Origin: Ahaetulla prasina
Taxonomy: Eukaryota; Chordata; Lepidosauria; Squamata; Colubridae
NCBI RefSeq assembly: GCF_028640845.1
Contig: NC_080546.1
Location: forward strand, 16,712,520-16,776,519
Reading direction: 5' to 3'
DNA length: 64,000 nt
The notes beneath the pieces are model-generated. The model was not told the origin of the DNA. It saw only the letters and a program-made list of their open reading frames with translations, and ran no database searches. Of the stretch, positions 12,580 through 23,971 are shown piece after piece (position 1 is the stretch's first letter; every line of letters begins with the position of its first letter). A program made the translations under genes and the position numbers.

Positions 12580-13200
12580 TAATCATAACATCACAATGCC
12601 CTTTATGGCATGGGTCCAGGGTATCAGAGGAGTCATCTGGCTTCAATGGGGTTGGTCTGTTCATTCACTCCATCGGAAGAAGCCTACTTCACACCCTATC
12701 TGCCAAAGAATTTCAGCTGTGGGGGTTGAGAAGAGCCTTTGTTGCTGTGCCCCCTGCCCTTTGGAATATTCTTCCACCGGAGATGAGGTTGGCCCCTACA
12801 TTCCTGGCCTTCCAGAAGAACCTTAAAACCTGGCTCTGACAGTTGGTCTGGAGCCCTGATAGGGTGCTCTATTGTAAAGGGTGGCTGATGGGATAGAGCA
12901 GGGCTGTCAAATTCGCGGCCCATGGGCTGAATGCGTCACACTGGCCACACCCACACCTGGTTTAGCGAAGGGGGAAAAGCTTGCGATAAGTCACACTATG
13001 CCGCCTTGACAATGCGACTTTAACACCCCTGAGATAGAGAGAAGACCCTCATCCCCATGTCTTCCGTTTTTTAATTTTATTTAATCTCTCCTAATTTTGT
13101 ATCATGTTTTTTTTATTCCGTATGCCGCCCACAGTTGTGACAACAATATGCACTATGAAAATAAAACTGTAATGATTTACAAAAAATAAAGCATAAAGCT
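12580..13200 (+). mobile_element. L2-like LINE 3' fragment interrupted by an hAT-like element
   Basis: The segment around 12750-12900 (ttggaatattcttccaccgg, then a Leu/Lys-rich end) matches the C-terminal end seen in the L2 at 47651-49475. The tail past 13040 (tgccgcccacagttgtgaca, then ataaaac) resembles the L2 3' tail. An hAT-like element splits it. Confidence 0.65.
12899..13031. mobile_element. hAT-like MITE of the GTGTCAAA family
   Basis: Starts CAGGGCTGTCAAATTCG and ends TTTAACACCCCTG. Near-perfect 8-bp duplications flank it (GGATAGAG 12891-12898 and AGATAGAG 13032-13039). Confidence 0.8.
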
Positions 13201-13802
13201 ATGTAATAGTATCCCAAATTAACTGTAGGCTGTAGATGAAAAACTGTGTTTGAAAAGTTTAACAGAATTGCAGTATCGAGAATGCCAGACACTCTTCAGA
13301 AAATTCTGTTTTGCAGTAACATGCTGCTCTTAAAGACTACAGTTCAGTTTTCCTCACTGAACTTTTGACATCTAAATTTTAGTGCTTGAGTACTTAATTT
13401 TAGTACTTGACTGGTTTTCTGAAAAGCAAATCAATCCTTAGCTTAATATGCCTCAAGCCTACCATACTATATTTATGCATGTGCCACAGCTGTCAGTTTC
13501 AGTATGCTAAAATATAATGTATCAAACACAATTTTGGAAAATTATTTAATTTGGGTATCTGAAAGAAAAATGGATTGGAAGGCTTTAGTCAGTATATAAA
13601 ACAAAAACGTGTTATGCAGTAGTGCTTCAAGGTTTTCCACTAGCCAAAATTGTTTATACAAAAGAATTAAGAGTAGATTATTATTTTTATTATTTTATAT
13701 ATGCTATGATATATAGATATATATCAAATTAAGAATCAAAGTGAAGTAAGATATTTCCACTTATTTTCAGAGGTACATCATCCCACTTATTTTTAAGTGA
13801 TA
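13201..13802. other. AT-rich non-coding stretch
   Basis: No gene, RNA or clear repeat family recognised. Confidence 0.4.
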
Positions 13803-13804
13803 TA

Positions 13805-14206
13805 CCGTATATACTCGAATATAAGCCGATCCGAGTATAAGCCGAGGTCCCCAATTTTACCCCAAAAACTGGGGTAAACTGGGGACTCGAGTATAAGCCG
13901 AGGGTGGGAAATGAGGCACCTACCGGTTGGGGAAACCCTCCCTCCCTCAGCTGAGAAGGCTGGCGGCTCCCCCGCCCCGCCCTCTCACTGCACCGGCAGG
14001 GCTTCCCCGCGCCGTCCGGTAAAATGTGAAAAAAGAAAAAAAAACAACAACTCGAGTATAAGCCGTATATACTCGAGTATAAGCCGAGGGGCTTAAAAAA
14101 AAACAAACTCGAGTATAAGCCGTATAGACCCGAGTATAAGCCGAGGGGACGTTTTTCAGCACAAAAAACGTGCTGAAAAACTCGGCTTATACTCGAGTAT
14201 ATACGG
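13805..14206. mobile_element. Mariner-like MITE with repeated CTCGAGTATAAGCCG blocks
   Basis: Begins CCGTATATACTCG and ends CGAGTATATACGG, perfect terminal inverted repeats, flanked by TA on both sides (13803-13804, 14207-14208), as in the Tc1/mariner class. The string gagtataagccg is repeated at least six times inside in direct orientation and inverted near the right end. A GC-rich insert lies at about 13910-14030. No transposase is present. Confidence 0.8.
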
Positions 14207-14442
14207 TAATTGAATGTGGTCTAATTGGGCTTTTTCTTATCTTTTGGAAGCTGTGAGAAGATGGGAAGAGTTAATTATATTTCTTGCTTATTTTAGTATG
14301 GCAGCTATATTGTAAGCACAGTAGAGCTTTGGCTTCATTTCCTTTTTTTATCCATAATTGTCTTTAACCAGCATGGTAGTGGCAAGGCAGATATTTGGAA
14401 GACATGCAGGCAGAGACTTAGCCTATTTTGCATAAGCAGGGT

Positions 14443-14775
14443 TTAATATAATTCTGCCATGTCCCACTCGCTGTGGCCATCTTACCATGGCCATCGCAAC
14501 AGCCATTTCACTATAGCCAGTCTGGCGTGGCCAACTTGCCGTTGGACAACTCGCCATGGGATGATCCGTGCAGAATAACTCAATGCAATAAATGTTATCC
14601 ACCACTATTTCTTCCACATTATTTTTATTTTTACCAATGGAAATAACGTTGAAGAAACAGTGGCAGATAACATTTATTGTGTTGAGTTATCCCTCGTAGA
14701 ATGTCCCGTGGCGAGATGGCTGTACCGGGTTGGCTGTGGCAATATGGCCATGATGAGTTGGCCCATTCACCATGT
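14443..14775. mobile_element. Foldback element with GGCCAT/CTCGCC repeat arms
   Basis: Two long arms are inverted copies. The inner parts (caatgcaataaatgttatcc at about 14581 and ggataacatttattgtgttg-type sequence near 14670) pair, and the outer arms are made of diverged short repeats around TGGCCAACTTGCC. The loop is about 60 bp around 14610-14660. It is a palindromic non-autonomous element of unknown class. Confidence 0.65.
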
Positions 14776-15453
14776 AGTAATAGGAACTACTACTACCAGC
14801 GGTAGTTACTTGAATTAAAATTTGAGGCAGTAACTATATCTTTTCATAAATCAGTAATATACCTCATTTTATCCTGGAGAAAATTCTTATCTGTATGGTA
14901 GCCAAGAGTGGTCAGTAACTTTATGGCACATAATCATTGCCCATATTCTTCATTAAGAAGCAAACAAGGAAATGAAGTAGTGAATTTAAACCAAACTTGG
15001 CTTTAAGCTTATGACTAATTCATCTGTAGAGCCTCTTCTACACTACTTTCCATCCCAGTTTGGTTAATGTTACTATTTGTGCCATGAAGCAGTTAGTTCA
15101 TTCAAATTTCAGCTCTCAAATGAAAATAAGCAGTGTACTTTTTCCATATTTTGCTTCTTAGTTGAAAACCCCTGTCATTTAAAAGCAGAAAATAGCTCCT
15201 TTGCCTCTGTGCAGTCAATTTGCAGCCTTCTGGTGGCTTGAATGGTTGCAGTTTCCTTAATTCCACATCATCTAAAATTGGCACAGTACAGAAAAGCATT
15301 AAGTATTCTCTTGAGAAGGCTCTATAATGCTAGTGATTTGTACATATTTGCTGTGGGTGTGCCATTTTGTGTAGATTGAGTTGTTGGATCTTCCTGTTCT
15401 TTCTCAGGGTAAGATATCTTGAGAAATGAGTTTCAGATGTGATCAATGAAGTA

Positions 15454-15588
15454 CCCTGTTTCCTCCAAAATAAGACATCCCCTGATAATAAGCCCAATTG
15501 GGCTTTTGAGTGCATGGCAATAAGGCCAAGCGCTTATTTCAGGGTTCAAAAAAATATAAGACAGGTTCTTATTTTTGGCCAAATACGG
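15454..15588. mobile_element. Mariner-like MITE of the AAATAAGAC family
   Basis: Flanked by TA, begins CCCTGTTTCC and ends CCAAATACGG, with inverted aaataagacatcccctgata and gacaggttcttatttttggc blocks. A second copy of the family lies at 37030-37171. Confidence 0.7.
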
Positions 15589-15971
15589 TATCTATAACTG
15601 TATTCCAGCCAGCAACATATTACACCCAACTAGCAATCAGTTTATATGCTATTAACTTCATTTCTATTGCATAAGGTAGCAATTTCTCTTCACCAATGGA
15701 AATTTTATAGTAAATGTTCCTCATCTAGCCTGAATTCAGGTGAATTATTTACTTTCTCCTCTAACCAGTTTATTTTATTTATTTAATGTATGGCATCTAC
15801 AGAAGTCATGCAATCACTGATATACAAATGTAGTTTAAATAAACGTATCAGCGCACATGCGCGCACACTTATATTATGTGGACAATACAATATAGGAGAT
15901 AATATATTAAATTAAGATGAAGCCATAATAAAATCACTGTAATATGGAGCCATAGAATTGCAAAGGGATTA

Positions 15972-16207
15972 AGAGCCGTAGTGGCGCAGTGGTGAGAACG
16001 CGCTACTGCAGGCTACTGCTGCTGCCTGCTGCCTGCCTACAATTTGGCAGATTTAATCTCAACAGGCTCAAGGTTGACTCAGCCTTCCATCTTTCTGAAG
16101 TGGGTAAAATGAAGACCCAGCTTGTTGGGGACAATATGCCAACTCTGTAAACCACTTAGAGAAGGCTGTAAAAGCACTATGAAGCGGTATATAAGTCTAA
16201 GTGCTAT
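15972..16207 (+). mobile_element. tRNA-derived squamate SINE
   Basis: The head has a tRNA-like A-box region (gtggcgcagtggtgagaacg) and a diverged B-box region. The body has ggttgactcagccttccatc, and the tail reads gtatataagtctaagtgcta then ttgctat. The family recurs at 33425-33664, which supports the call. Confidence 0.75.
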
Positions 16208-16251
16208 TGCTATGTTATGATTCAATATCTAAAGAAGCAAACCATCTAACT

Positions 16252-16373
16252 CGGGGGTGTCAAACTGGTGCCGTCATGGCGGTGTCACGTGACGTATCGG
16301 GAATTTCCCCCCTTTGCTAAACTGGCGAGCACGTGACGCATCTGGCTCGTGGGCCACGAGTTTGATACCCCTG
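16252..16373. mobile_element. hAT-like MITE, perfect TSD ATCTAACT
   Basis: Starts CGGGGGTGTCAAAC and ends GTTTGATACCCCTG. Perfect 8-bp duplications ATCTAACT flank it at 16244-16251 and 16374-16381. Confidence 0.85.
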
Positions 16374-16381
16374 ATCTAACT

Positions 16382-17189
16382 GCTTTTGGTGTGGCTGCGA
16401 TGAAATCATTCCAGGTGCCTTGAATCTGTAACTCTCTTGTGACCAGTGGACTATAATAAATTTCCTATATTAAAAAATACCTAAGTACTCTAAAAACGAA
16501 AATGAGAGGAAATTGGTCTAGCAAAAGAATGTAGATTCTATTCATATCAAATTCTTGTGTGTTTTTTTAAAGTGGAACACTTGGTTTTTCTGTTTAAAAA
16601 GATATTAAAAGCAACCAAAGCATCCAAATAGCACATAATATTCTCTTCTTTCCAAATATCCTCTCAAACAAAGATTGCAGTAGAACAAAAGCTGTCTTTA
16701 TTGATAAGATTCTCCCAGCATGAAAATCTCACCAGTCTCCCAAACTGAGACACTGCTAGTTACTCTGCTAATATTTTTTTAGCAATAATGACAGTTGAAA
16801 AGCATTGATATGTAGTAAAGAAAGCTCTTTATGGAAGCCATTTTCATTAGTTATGAATTGGACTGTTTTATCAGCCTAACCTAAACACTATGAGATTATT
16901 ATCAAGAGGTATAACTATCAAGAGGGGAATAATGGAGGACAGATAAATATGCAGAAATTTTACTTTGAGTAACTTTGACAATAGGGAATACACTTTGTCC
17001 TATTGGGAATAAAAAGGTGAGTTAAAATTATTTAATGATAACTACAATCTCTGTTTGCTATTACTATTGATAATTCTGTAGAGTTATGCCTTCATGCAGG
17101 CACAATTTGATGCACAGAAAAGAAACTTACTAAAGCTGATGGCATTCATTCTTACAATTTTGATCAGTAGAAAGGGCTGTAGATATATG
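16382..17189. other. Non-coding stretch without recognised features
   Basis: No gene, RNA or clear repeat family recognised. Confidence 0.4.
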
Positions 17190-17420
17190 AGCGGTGTGGT
17201 GGCCTAGTGGTGAAGACGCTTGCCTCCCACTCGGAAGGTTGAGAGTTCAAACCTAGGTAGCAGCAGATATTTCCTAGGATTTCCTAGATACATCCTAGGA
17301 TGTAGAGAACAAATATCTGCTGTGAACTCTGCTTGGCATCAAGAAAGGTGTCTGGCCAGTAAATGCTCAGCTCCATTTACTCTACCCCAAATTAAGGGAT
17401 TACAGGGTCGTGAAAAGTGA
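17190..17420 (+). mobile_element. tRNA-derived SINE, second family
   Basis: The head contains an A-box-like TGGCCTAGTGG and a B-box-like GAGTTCAAACC 40-odd bases later, the layout of an RNA polymerase III promoter. The body differs from the SINEs at 15972 and 35172. It is not a tRNA gene: no acceptor stem closes. Confidence 0.6.
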
Positions 17421-18699
17421 GGTTTTTTTTTAAAGGGCTATAAATGGCACTAAAGGATTGGCAAGAAGTCACTTCACTGTGCTGTAGTTAAAACATTCCG
17501 GATGTCTACCCAGTATCTTAAGTGTATTTTATGAATTTAATCTGACACCAACAATTAAAAAAAACGCCATGTAATCCACTCTGTAGGATTAGGCTGAAGC
17601 TAGGGCATATGATCACCTTTCCTTCCCCCCCCCCACCCCCCAGCCTTTATTTGCAATCTTAACCATAGATATGGTAATGTTATTGAATATGATAAGACCT
17701 GGGAATCCTTACTGATTAATTTACACCTCTAAAATTGATAAAGCGGCCTCCCTTTTCAGTCAAGCTTAATTCTGCCAAACTACCTAGATACTTCGCCCCC
17801 CCTCCCCCAAGCAACATTATGGAATTGGTTTTCTACTGTCTTTTCCAAAATTATAATATTCTTTTTTTTAAAAACAACTTAGGGTTCTGGTAGTCACCCA
17901 TACTGTTCATCTGTTTAGTCTTTTTTCTCTCTCCCCAAGATCAGTCAAGGTTGGCTGAATGCTGCAGTGTTAACACCACTAGGTGTTGTAAATGAATATA
18001 GCTAAAAATATTGAAAGCAGAAGAAAAAGTACAGATCAGATTGTGCTTCCCATAGAACCGTGCCAGGTTTCTTACATAACCTTGTTTTTCCTGATATTGC
18101 ATATCTGTCTTTTATTCTTCTTGTGGAGAAAGGGTTGGTTTAAAGGATAAGGTTCACGTATATATCAACATTCGGAGGCTTTGTCAATGAACTTGCTTGC
18201 ACCGAAAATGGTCGAAAAAACTGCAGCTCCTTTCCCTCTACCCTGCATGTAGTAAAACTGCACATTCAATCCAAGGATGAAAACCAAAAGAGGCCATTGT
18301 TTGGGGAACAGGATTTGTTGCAGCTTTCATGATCTCTGCATGAAAGCAGATCTCTGCAGAAAAATGCTGACAAACCATAGCTTTTATGTTAGGGTAGGAG
18401 CTTAAGGAAACACTGAAATTTCATTATGGTGGATGAAAACTGAGCCTCTTTTCAGAGAGCGATCCACCAACATTTGCCATTTGTTATCCAAGTGGTCAAC
18501 ATTTGCATTGGGAGGAGAGCTGGAAAACCTGAACACTGAAGGATATATATATGGAGGGAGATTAAAGGAGAGGAGATGGGATATATGAGGCCATATAGAA
18601 AGAGGCCATAGGTCAGGGCTATCCTGCATGCTCTTTACCTATGAAATGTTCCCTCCCCTTTTTAAAAAAAAACTGTAATAGAATATCAATCAAAATAGA
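17421..18699. other. Non-coding stretch with C-rich runs
   Basis: Contains poly-C runs near 17626 and 17797. No gene or clear repeat family recognised. Confidence 0.4.
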
Positions 18700-19150
18700 G
18701 CTGGAAGTGACTTTGGAGGTCTTCTAGTCCAACCCCCTGGAGAGACTATGCCAAAGGTGTCAAACTGGCAACCTGTGGGCCAGATGCGTCACGTGCAGGC
18801 CACGCCCACCCCGGCTCCACAAAGGAAAAAAACCCCCATGTCAAGATACATCACGTGACACAATCAAGTTTGACACCCATGCTCTATACCATTTCAGACA
18901 AGCAGGCTGTCCAGTCTCTTCTTAAAAATCTCCAGTGATGGAGCGCCCACGATTTCTGAAGGCAAACTCTCCCACTGGTTACTTGTCCTCACTGTTAGGA
19001 AGTAACTCCATAATTCCAGGTTGCATGTCTCCTTGATTAGTTTCCATCCATTGTTTCCTGTCTTGCCTTCAGGTGCTTTGGAAAATAAGTTGACCTCCTC
19101 TTCTTTGTGGCAGCGTCTCAAATACTAGAATACTGCTATCATGTCATCCT
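18700..19150 (-). mobile_element. CR1 LINE 3' fragment with nested hAT-like element
   Basis: On the minus strand the translated end reads SNQWESLPSEIVGAPSLEIF, the typical C-terminal end of the CR1 second ORF. An hAT-like element (18752-18881) interrupts its 3' untranslated part. Confidence 0.88.
18752..18881. mobile_element. hAT-like MITE nested in CR1
   Basis: Starts CAAAGGTGTCAAACTGG and ends AGTTTGACACCCATG. The flanks (GACTATGC and CTCTATAC) are a decayed target duplication; other copies of this CR1 read ctatacc here. Confidence 0.7.
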
Positions 19151-19941
19151 TAGAATAAAGCATTAGAAGGGAAAAAGCCAGTTCATTCAGTCGTGGAAAA
19201 CCCTGATTTAGGAAAATTTCAGAATCTATTTCTTCTTGTTTAATCTTTTCTTAAAGATTAGAAATAGAGCAGCATTTAAAAGTGACCTTTTGTAAGATGG
19301 AAGAGCAATAACTACTTATGAGCATGTAAATACGAGGGCATTATCCTTCTTGGATATTCTTGTGCCTTAAGACACAAAGACAGCTGTTGTGAAATTTGTT
19401 AAGATGGGTGTTGAAATTGTGTACAGTTTAGAAGCTGTTGCATATATCATAACATTCCTTCCCTCTACCCAACTGCTTACTGTATCAGATAAGTTGTGTA
19501 AGTTTCAAACCTGAACTGGATCTTGTATTGCTGTAGTAAGCAACTCTTCTTGATTCAATTTAGAATATTAACCTGTTCCATTCACCCTGTGAGCAAGACA
19601 GCTGTTATTCCCTTAAAGTATTGAATCCAAAAAGTGGCTGAAATGAAGATCATCATGAATAGATATGCAACCTTCAAAATTACAAAGCCACATTGAACAA
19701 TGATTTGGTAACCTTGGAAAATACAGCCATTCAGAGATTTGCTATTTTTTCCCCCTAAAGGTTTTTCTGCATATCTACCTGTATGTCTATAGAAAAGTGG
19801 ATATATGCGGTGTTGTGAAGCTAACCGTTATGTGCAAGTTTCCGGAGTTGCTGAATTACCCAACTTCCTTTGAAATTCTTAAAAATGTCAGTTGAAAGAA
19901 AATGTTTTGCTTTCATGATGAAATGCTTGTTCTCCCAACAG
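19151..19941. other. Intronic or upstream non-coding sequence before the AFF1 exon
   Basis: No repeat family or gene recognised. A pyrimidine stretch and TTCTCCCAACAG form the acceptor of the following exon. Confidence 0.5.
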
Positions 19942-20062
19942 CTTGTACAATGAAGAGAGAAATTTGCTCCGCATTCAAGCAAAAGAAAGGCGAAATCAGG
20001 AAGCTCATCAGGAGAGAGAAGCGTTCCCTGCAGATATTCCCCTTTTTGGAGCGCCCTACAAG
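19942..20062 (+). CDS. AFF1: AFF1 exon: N-terminal P-TEFb-binding homology region, part 1
   Basis: After acceptor CCAACAG, one base completes a split codon and 40 codons follow, ending at donor AAG|GTATCC in phase 0. The peptide begins LYNEERNLLRIQAKERRNQ and ends IPLFGAPYK, the N-terminal homology domain shared by AFF1-AFF4. AFF proteins are nuclear scaffolds of the super elongation complex. In AFF4 this segment and the next exon form the extended region that contacts cyclin T1/CDK9. The order LYN, ERRNQEAHQ, PLF matches AFF1 better than AFF3 or AFF4. Human AFF1, AFF3 and AFF4 have Glu before PYK; here it is Ala (GCG). The upstream exon is not identified with confidence. Confidence 0.93.
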
Positions 20063-20254
20063 GTATCCACAACATATCTCCGTTATATCATAGAGTGAGC
20101 TGATAGTTTTATATTTTCCAGTTTCCCTCTTTGTTTTAAGAGGATTTGAAAGTTAGATTTGGTCTATCTTTCATGCTAAGCCAGTGGTTTGTTTTTTTTT
20201 GCAATACACAGTATGGGTAGCTTAAGCTTTTACAAAACTTAAAGACATTTATCC

Positions 20255-20890
20255 TAGTCACCTCCCATCTTGACTATTGCAACGTGCTCTACATGGGGCC
20301 GCCCTTGAAAAGCACCCAGAAGTTCCAGTTGGTTCAAAATGCAGCAGCCCATATGGTTTTGTGCAGACCCAGGTGTGTGCACATGTGTCATCTCTTTTGC
20401 GGGTTGCAGATTTGCTTCTGGGTGCAGTTCAAGGCACCGGTTGTCACCTTTAAAGCTCTACATGGCCAGGTTATCTGCAGGACCATCTCTTCCTGGTTAC
20501 ATCCACCTGATCCACTGGAACAGAGAAGCAGGGAATGTTGCGGGTCACCGTTCCTCAAAAGGTATATCTGGCGGAACCCAGAAGAAGGGCCTTCTCCGTG
20601 GTGGCTCCCTCCCTTTGGAATATCAAGCCTGTGGCGATTAGACTGGCCCCATTTCGATATGTTTTTGCAAGATCCTGGTTTTGCCAACGGGCCTGGGGGA
20701 CCCAGAGTGGGATGGGGTTCATTAAATGGCTTCTTTGATTGTTGTTGTTGCCGGGGGTAGGGGTTGGGGTTGCAGTTATTGTTTTCACTCTTTTTATATT
20801 GAGATTTTGTTTGTTTTGTTTTTTGTAAGCTGCCCAGAGTCTCTGAAAGTAAATGGGTGGCTATATAAATTCTCTAAATACTGTAAATAA
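20255..20890 (+). mobile_element. L2-like LINE 3' fragment
   Basis: tgactattgcaacgtgctct and acatggggc match the L2 at 47651-49475 (tggattactgcaatgctctc, acatggggct). The end shows cccagagtctctgaaagtaa and an A/T-rich tail, the L2 3' end. It is frameshifted and lies in the AFF1 intron in sense orientation. Confidence 0.8.
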
Positions 20891-21648
20891 AGAAATAAAT
20901 CCCACCTTTTCAGACCTTAGTATCGCTGTCTACCCATGATTGTGACGGCCATTAACCTCTGTAAAATTTATATCTATTTTATTCTTGAACCATTCTTTCA
21001 TTTGCCCAAAATCCAAGCCAGACCTCACCTCTAGCCTTTCCTAGTTAAGATAGTTTATTCCCAGAAATTGCAGTTCTATATAGACCAATGATTTATCAAG
21101 ATAACTTGTCAAGAATTAGTCTTTTCCCCCTCCCCCCTTACTGTTGTGGCCAGTGAATACAAAAGCTATGCGATACTTTTTCAAATGCACGGAGTATTCA
21201 CTTTTTTGTTGTTGCCACATAGGTATTAAGGTACCTATATTTAGATTTTATTCAATTTGTGGTGCCATTTCTTTTCCATCTATTTTTGGGTTATTGCCTA
21301 AAAAAATAGAAATATCTTTTCTGGGACTCGAGTACTCTCCTCTCCCTTAACAGCAATGTGTTAAAAAGGCTCAGCATACCCTCAAAGGACTGCTGGAGGA
21401 AGTGGAGTAATTTTTGTTGCATGACATTGCACCTTTGCACAAAGAACACCCTGCAAGCCATTATAGTTTGCAGGTTCTTAGAAAACCTGAGCTACGGCTG
21501 CAAATTGATCAGTGAGCTCTTAGGCTGATGGACAATGAGTTCTTTGGGTTTAATTCATAGCTTCGTACCTTATTTCTGCTTTTTCTTGCTCTTCTTGTTT
21601 TTTTTTCTTCACTGCTTTTTTTCCCCTTGGCATTCTGTCTCATTTCAG
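20891..21648. other. AFF1 intron end with strong pyrimidine tract
   Basis: No repeat recognised except T runs. The last 70 bases are strongly pyrimidine-rich and end TCTCATTTCAG, a good acceptor. Confidence 0.55.
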
Positions 21649-22521
21649 AATAACAAAGCCGATGAATTGTCTAGCCGAATTCAGAAAATGTTTGGCAATT
21701 ATGAAGAGATGAAAGAGCTCATCGTCAACCAGTTCTATCAGAATTTCATAGGGATTCCTACAAGTGTCATGCCTCTCTTCCCCCCGCCTAAAGCAGATCG
21801 CCCGCTCTTTCCTGAAAAGACTGGTACCCCATTCCAGAACCACGGCCACCATCGCAAACACGGGGGACCTCTTAACTCGGATGTTCCGTCTGGAGGCAGC
21901 TCCTACCCAAAAATTCACTCGAGGGTGGAGCCAGCCTCACAAAGCGCTGGATTGCCTAGCTATCAGAAGCCAGGTCCTGCCAAAAGCTGCAAGACTGAAG
22001 GACTTCAAAGTGGTAGATGTCTGCCGAAAAGTAAAAAGTCCACTGAAAAAGCTACTGCACCTGAGACGCGACCCTCACTTATGGAACTTTCTCCCTTATT
22101 GTCTACGTTGTCTTCCCCTATACCACCTCTGTCCCCTCTACATTCCGGCCAGTGTGTCAGTTCCAGATCCCTCAGCAGTAAGACTGAAAAGCGTGGGCAA
22201 AGTAGCTCCCCATCTCAGGAGGTCCTGACCAGCACACGTGATAATGAAAACGAGGATACTTCAACCGCTACTGTAGCTGTCAATGCTCATCTTTCCAGCC
22301 AGACATTTCCCTCATCCTTATCAAAAACCAGTGCAATACAACAGAAACCCACTGCCTACGTTAGACCAATGGATGGCCAAGACCAGGCTCCAGACGAGTC
22401 ACCCGAACTCAAGCCACTGCCAGAGGAATACCAGGAACAGTCCTATGGGAAAATAACAAATTTAAAAACCAACGTCAAGACCAACTTACCCAAATTGAAA
22501 ATACCCGCGGAACCAATTGAG
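21649..22521 (+). CDS. AFF1: AFF1 large exon (291 codons)
   Basis: The exon is 873 nt, phase 0 at both ends. It starts NNKADELSSRIQKMFGNYEE, completing the N-terminal region that binds P-TEFb in AFF4. A Ser/Pro-rich low-complexity stretch follows, including MELSPLLSTLSSPIPPLSP, then the hallmark QQKPTAYVRPMDGQDQAPDE about 80 codons before the end, and finally a Lys-rich segment, LKIPAEPIE. These match AFF1 in the same order; AFF3 and AFF4 lack the LSPL..PIPPLSP block. The donor is GAG|GTCGGT, with an unusual C at +3. Using the next GT four bases on would shift the frame. The next exon is 33.7 kb away. Confidence 0.96.
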
Positions 22522-22928
22522 GTCGGTGTACTAGCTGTGTTCGGTTTGATTGTGCGTTGGCCTCAAAGCTAAACACAGTTATTTGTATAATTAAGATTCA
22601 AATCATAGGCTGTAGTATGGTCATACGTTTTTAAGTAGGACAGTAATCGGAACGGACCATGCTCCATAGAAGTTCTTCTTATGGAGCTCTTTAAGATGAG
22701 AATCAGTTGCTACTCAGTGCTAGTGTGGCTCTATGCACTCAATAGTTCACCCTTACCAAAGGATGCATAAACTTAGGCAAGACAGCAGAACTGAGTGTTT
22801 TTAGTGGAGCATCTTCTTCCACCAGGAACTGAGAATGTGATAGTTTGTCGAGGATTCTGAGACATATAGTCATAATCCTCAATAGGATAATATCTATATA
22901 ATAGGTGTTTTTCCTGTTTCTGTTAAAA

Positions 22929-23117
22929 CAGTGCCCCCGCCAAACCTTTTGGGCACCAGGGACCGGTTCTGTGGAGAGAGGTTTTTCCGTGGACCGGAGG
23001 GGATGTGGTTTCACATGCTGCTGGCATCCCATGGAGGGGCTTCACTTGTTTGCGCAGCCTAGTTTCTGGCATGCCGTGGACTAGTGCCAGTTCACGACCA
23101 GGAGTTGGGCCCCCCTG
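22929..23117. mobile_element. hAT-like MITE, TSD TGTTAAAA/G
   Basis: Starts CAGTGCCCCCGCCAAACC and ends GTTGGGCCCCCCTG. The flanks TGTTAAAA (22921-22928) and TGTTAAAG (23118-23125) differ at one base. Confidence 0.8.
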
Positions 23118-23553
23118 TGTTAAAGGATACATTTTGACATATTTTAAATAGGGCAGATAGTGGCAGATGGCAATGTCTATTATAATTTTGTTTCCCAGAC
23201 TCATCTGAGCAAGCACTCCGGTGCTCACTATACTGTTGTACAAGGTGGCCAGAATGTGATGCTACTTCTCACTCAAAAGTTTCAGTATGTGTGCTTGTTC
23301 TGTTTGTGTGTGTGTGTATATATATGTATGCACTGCTGTATTCATTTTTCTTTTTTTGGGTTAGGTGGCATCTCTAGTAAATAGTAGGATTCAATTGGCT
23401 GTCAACTTCAGGAATTATTATTGTTGTATTGTCTATAATAAAAATCTGGAACTCTATATAGTATATGGGGAATTAAGCCTCAAGCACTTACAAACTTCCT
23501 GGATATTTTTTTCTACAATTAAGCCAGATAGTTTTGATCTTGTTCACTTACTA

Positions 23554-23971
23554 CAGGGGTGTCAAACTCAAGGCCCGGGGATCAGATCCGGTCTGTGGGG
23601 TACTTAGATCTGGCCTGCAAGGCCACCCTAGAAACAGCGATGGACCAGCCCGTGGTGCTTCTGCCAATGAAAACTGGCTCCCGAGGTCTGTTTTCAGTTG
23701 CCACAGCCTCTTGCAACCCTCTGCCAGTGAAAACGGAGCTCGGGAGGGCCAAGATCCATTTTCACTGGCAGAGGGTTGCAGGAGGCCGTGGCAACTCAAA
23801 ACAGAACGCGGGAGCCTGTTTTCACTGGCAGAGCGCTCGGACCCCCACAGGCGCCCCCAACAGGAATGAGGTCGAGCTGGGCACGCCTACCCTGGCCACG
23901 CCTACCCCGGCCCCTTGAGGACAAACACAACCCTGATGCGGCCCTCAATGAAATCGAGTTTGACACCCCTG
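23554..23971. mobile_element. Longer hAT-like element of the GTGTCAAACTC family
   Basis: Starts CAGGGGTGTCAAACTC and ends GAGTTTGACACCCCTG, which are near-perfect inverted repeats. The flanks ACTTACTA and ATTTACTA match at 7 of 8 bases. At 418 bp it is about three times its relatives at 16252 and 39117, with internal inverted blocks (ccactggcagagggttgc type). No transposase is visible. Confidence 0.85.

Noticed and set aside
17190..17300. tRNA-like gene
   Set aside because: A- and B-box motifs are present but the cloverleaf does not close, and the sequence continues into a SINE body.
21764..22228. Second open frame inside the large AFF1 exon
   Set aside because: It is an out-of-frame shadow; the AFF1 frame has the family motifs.
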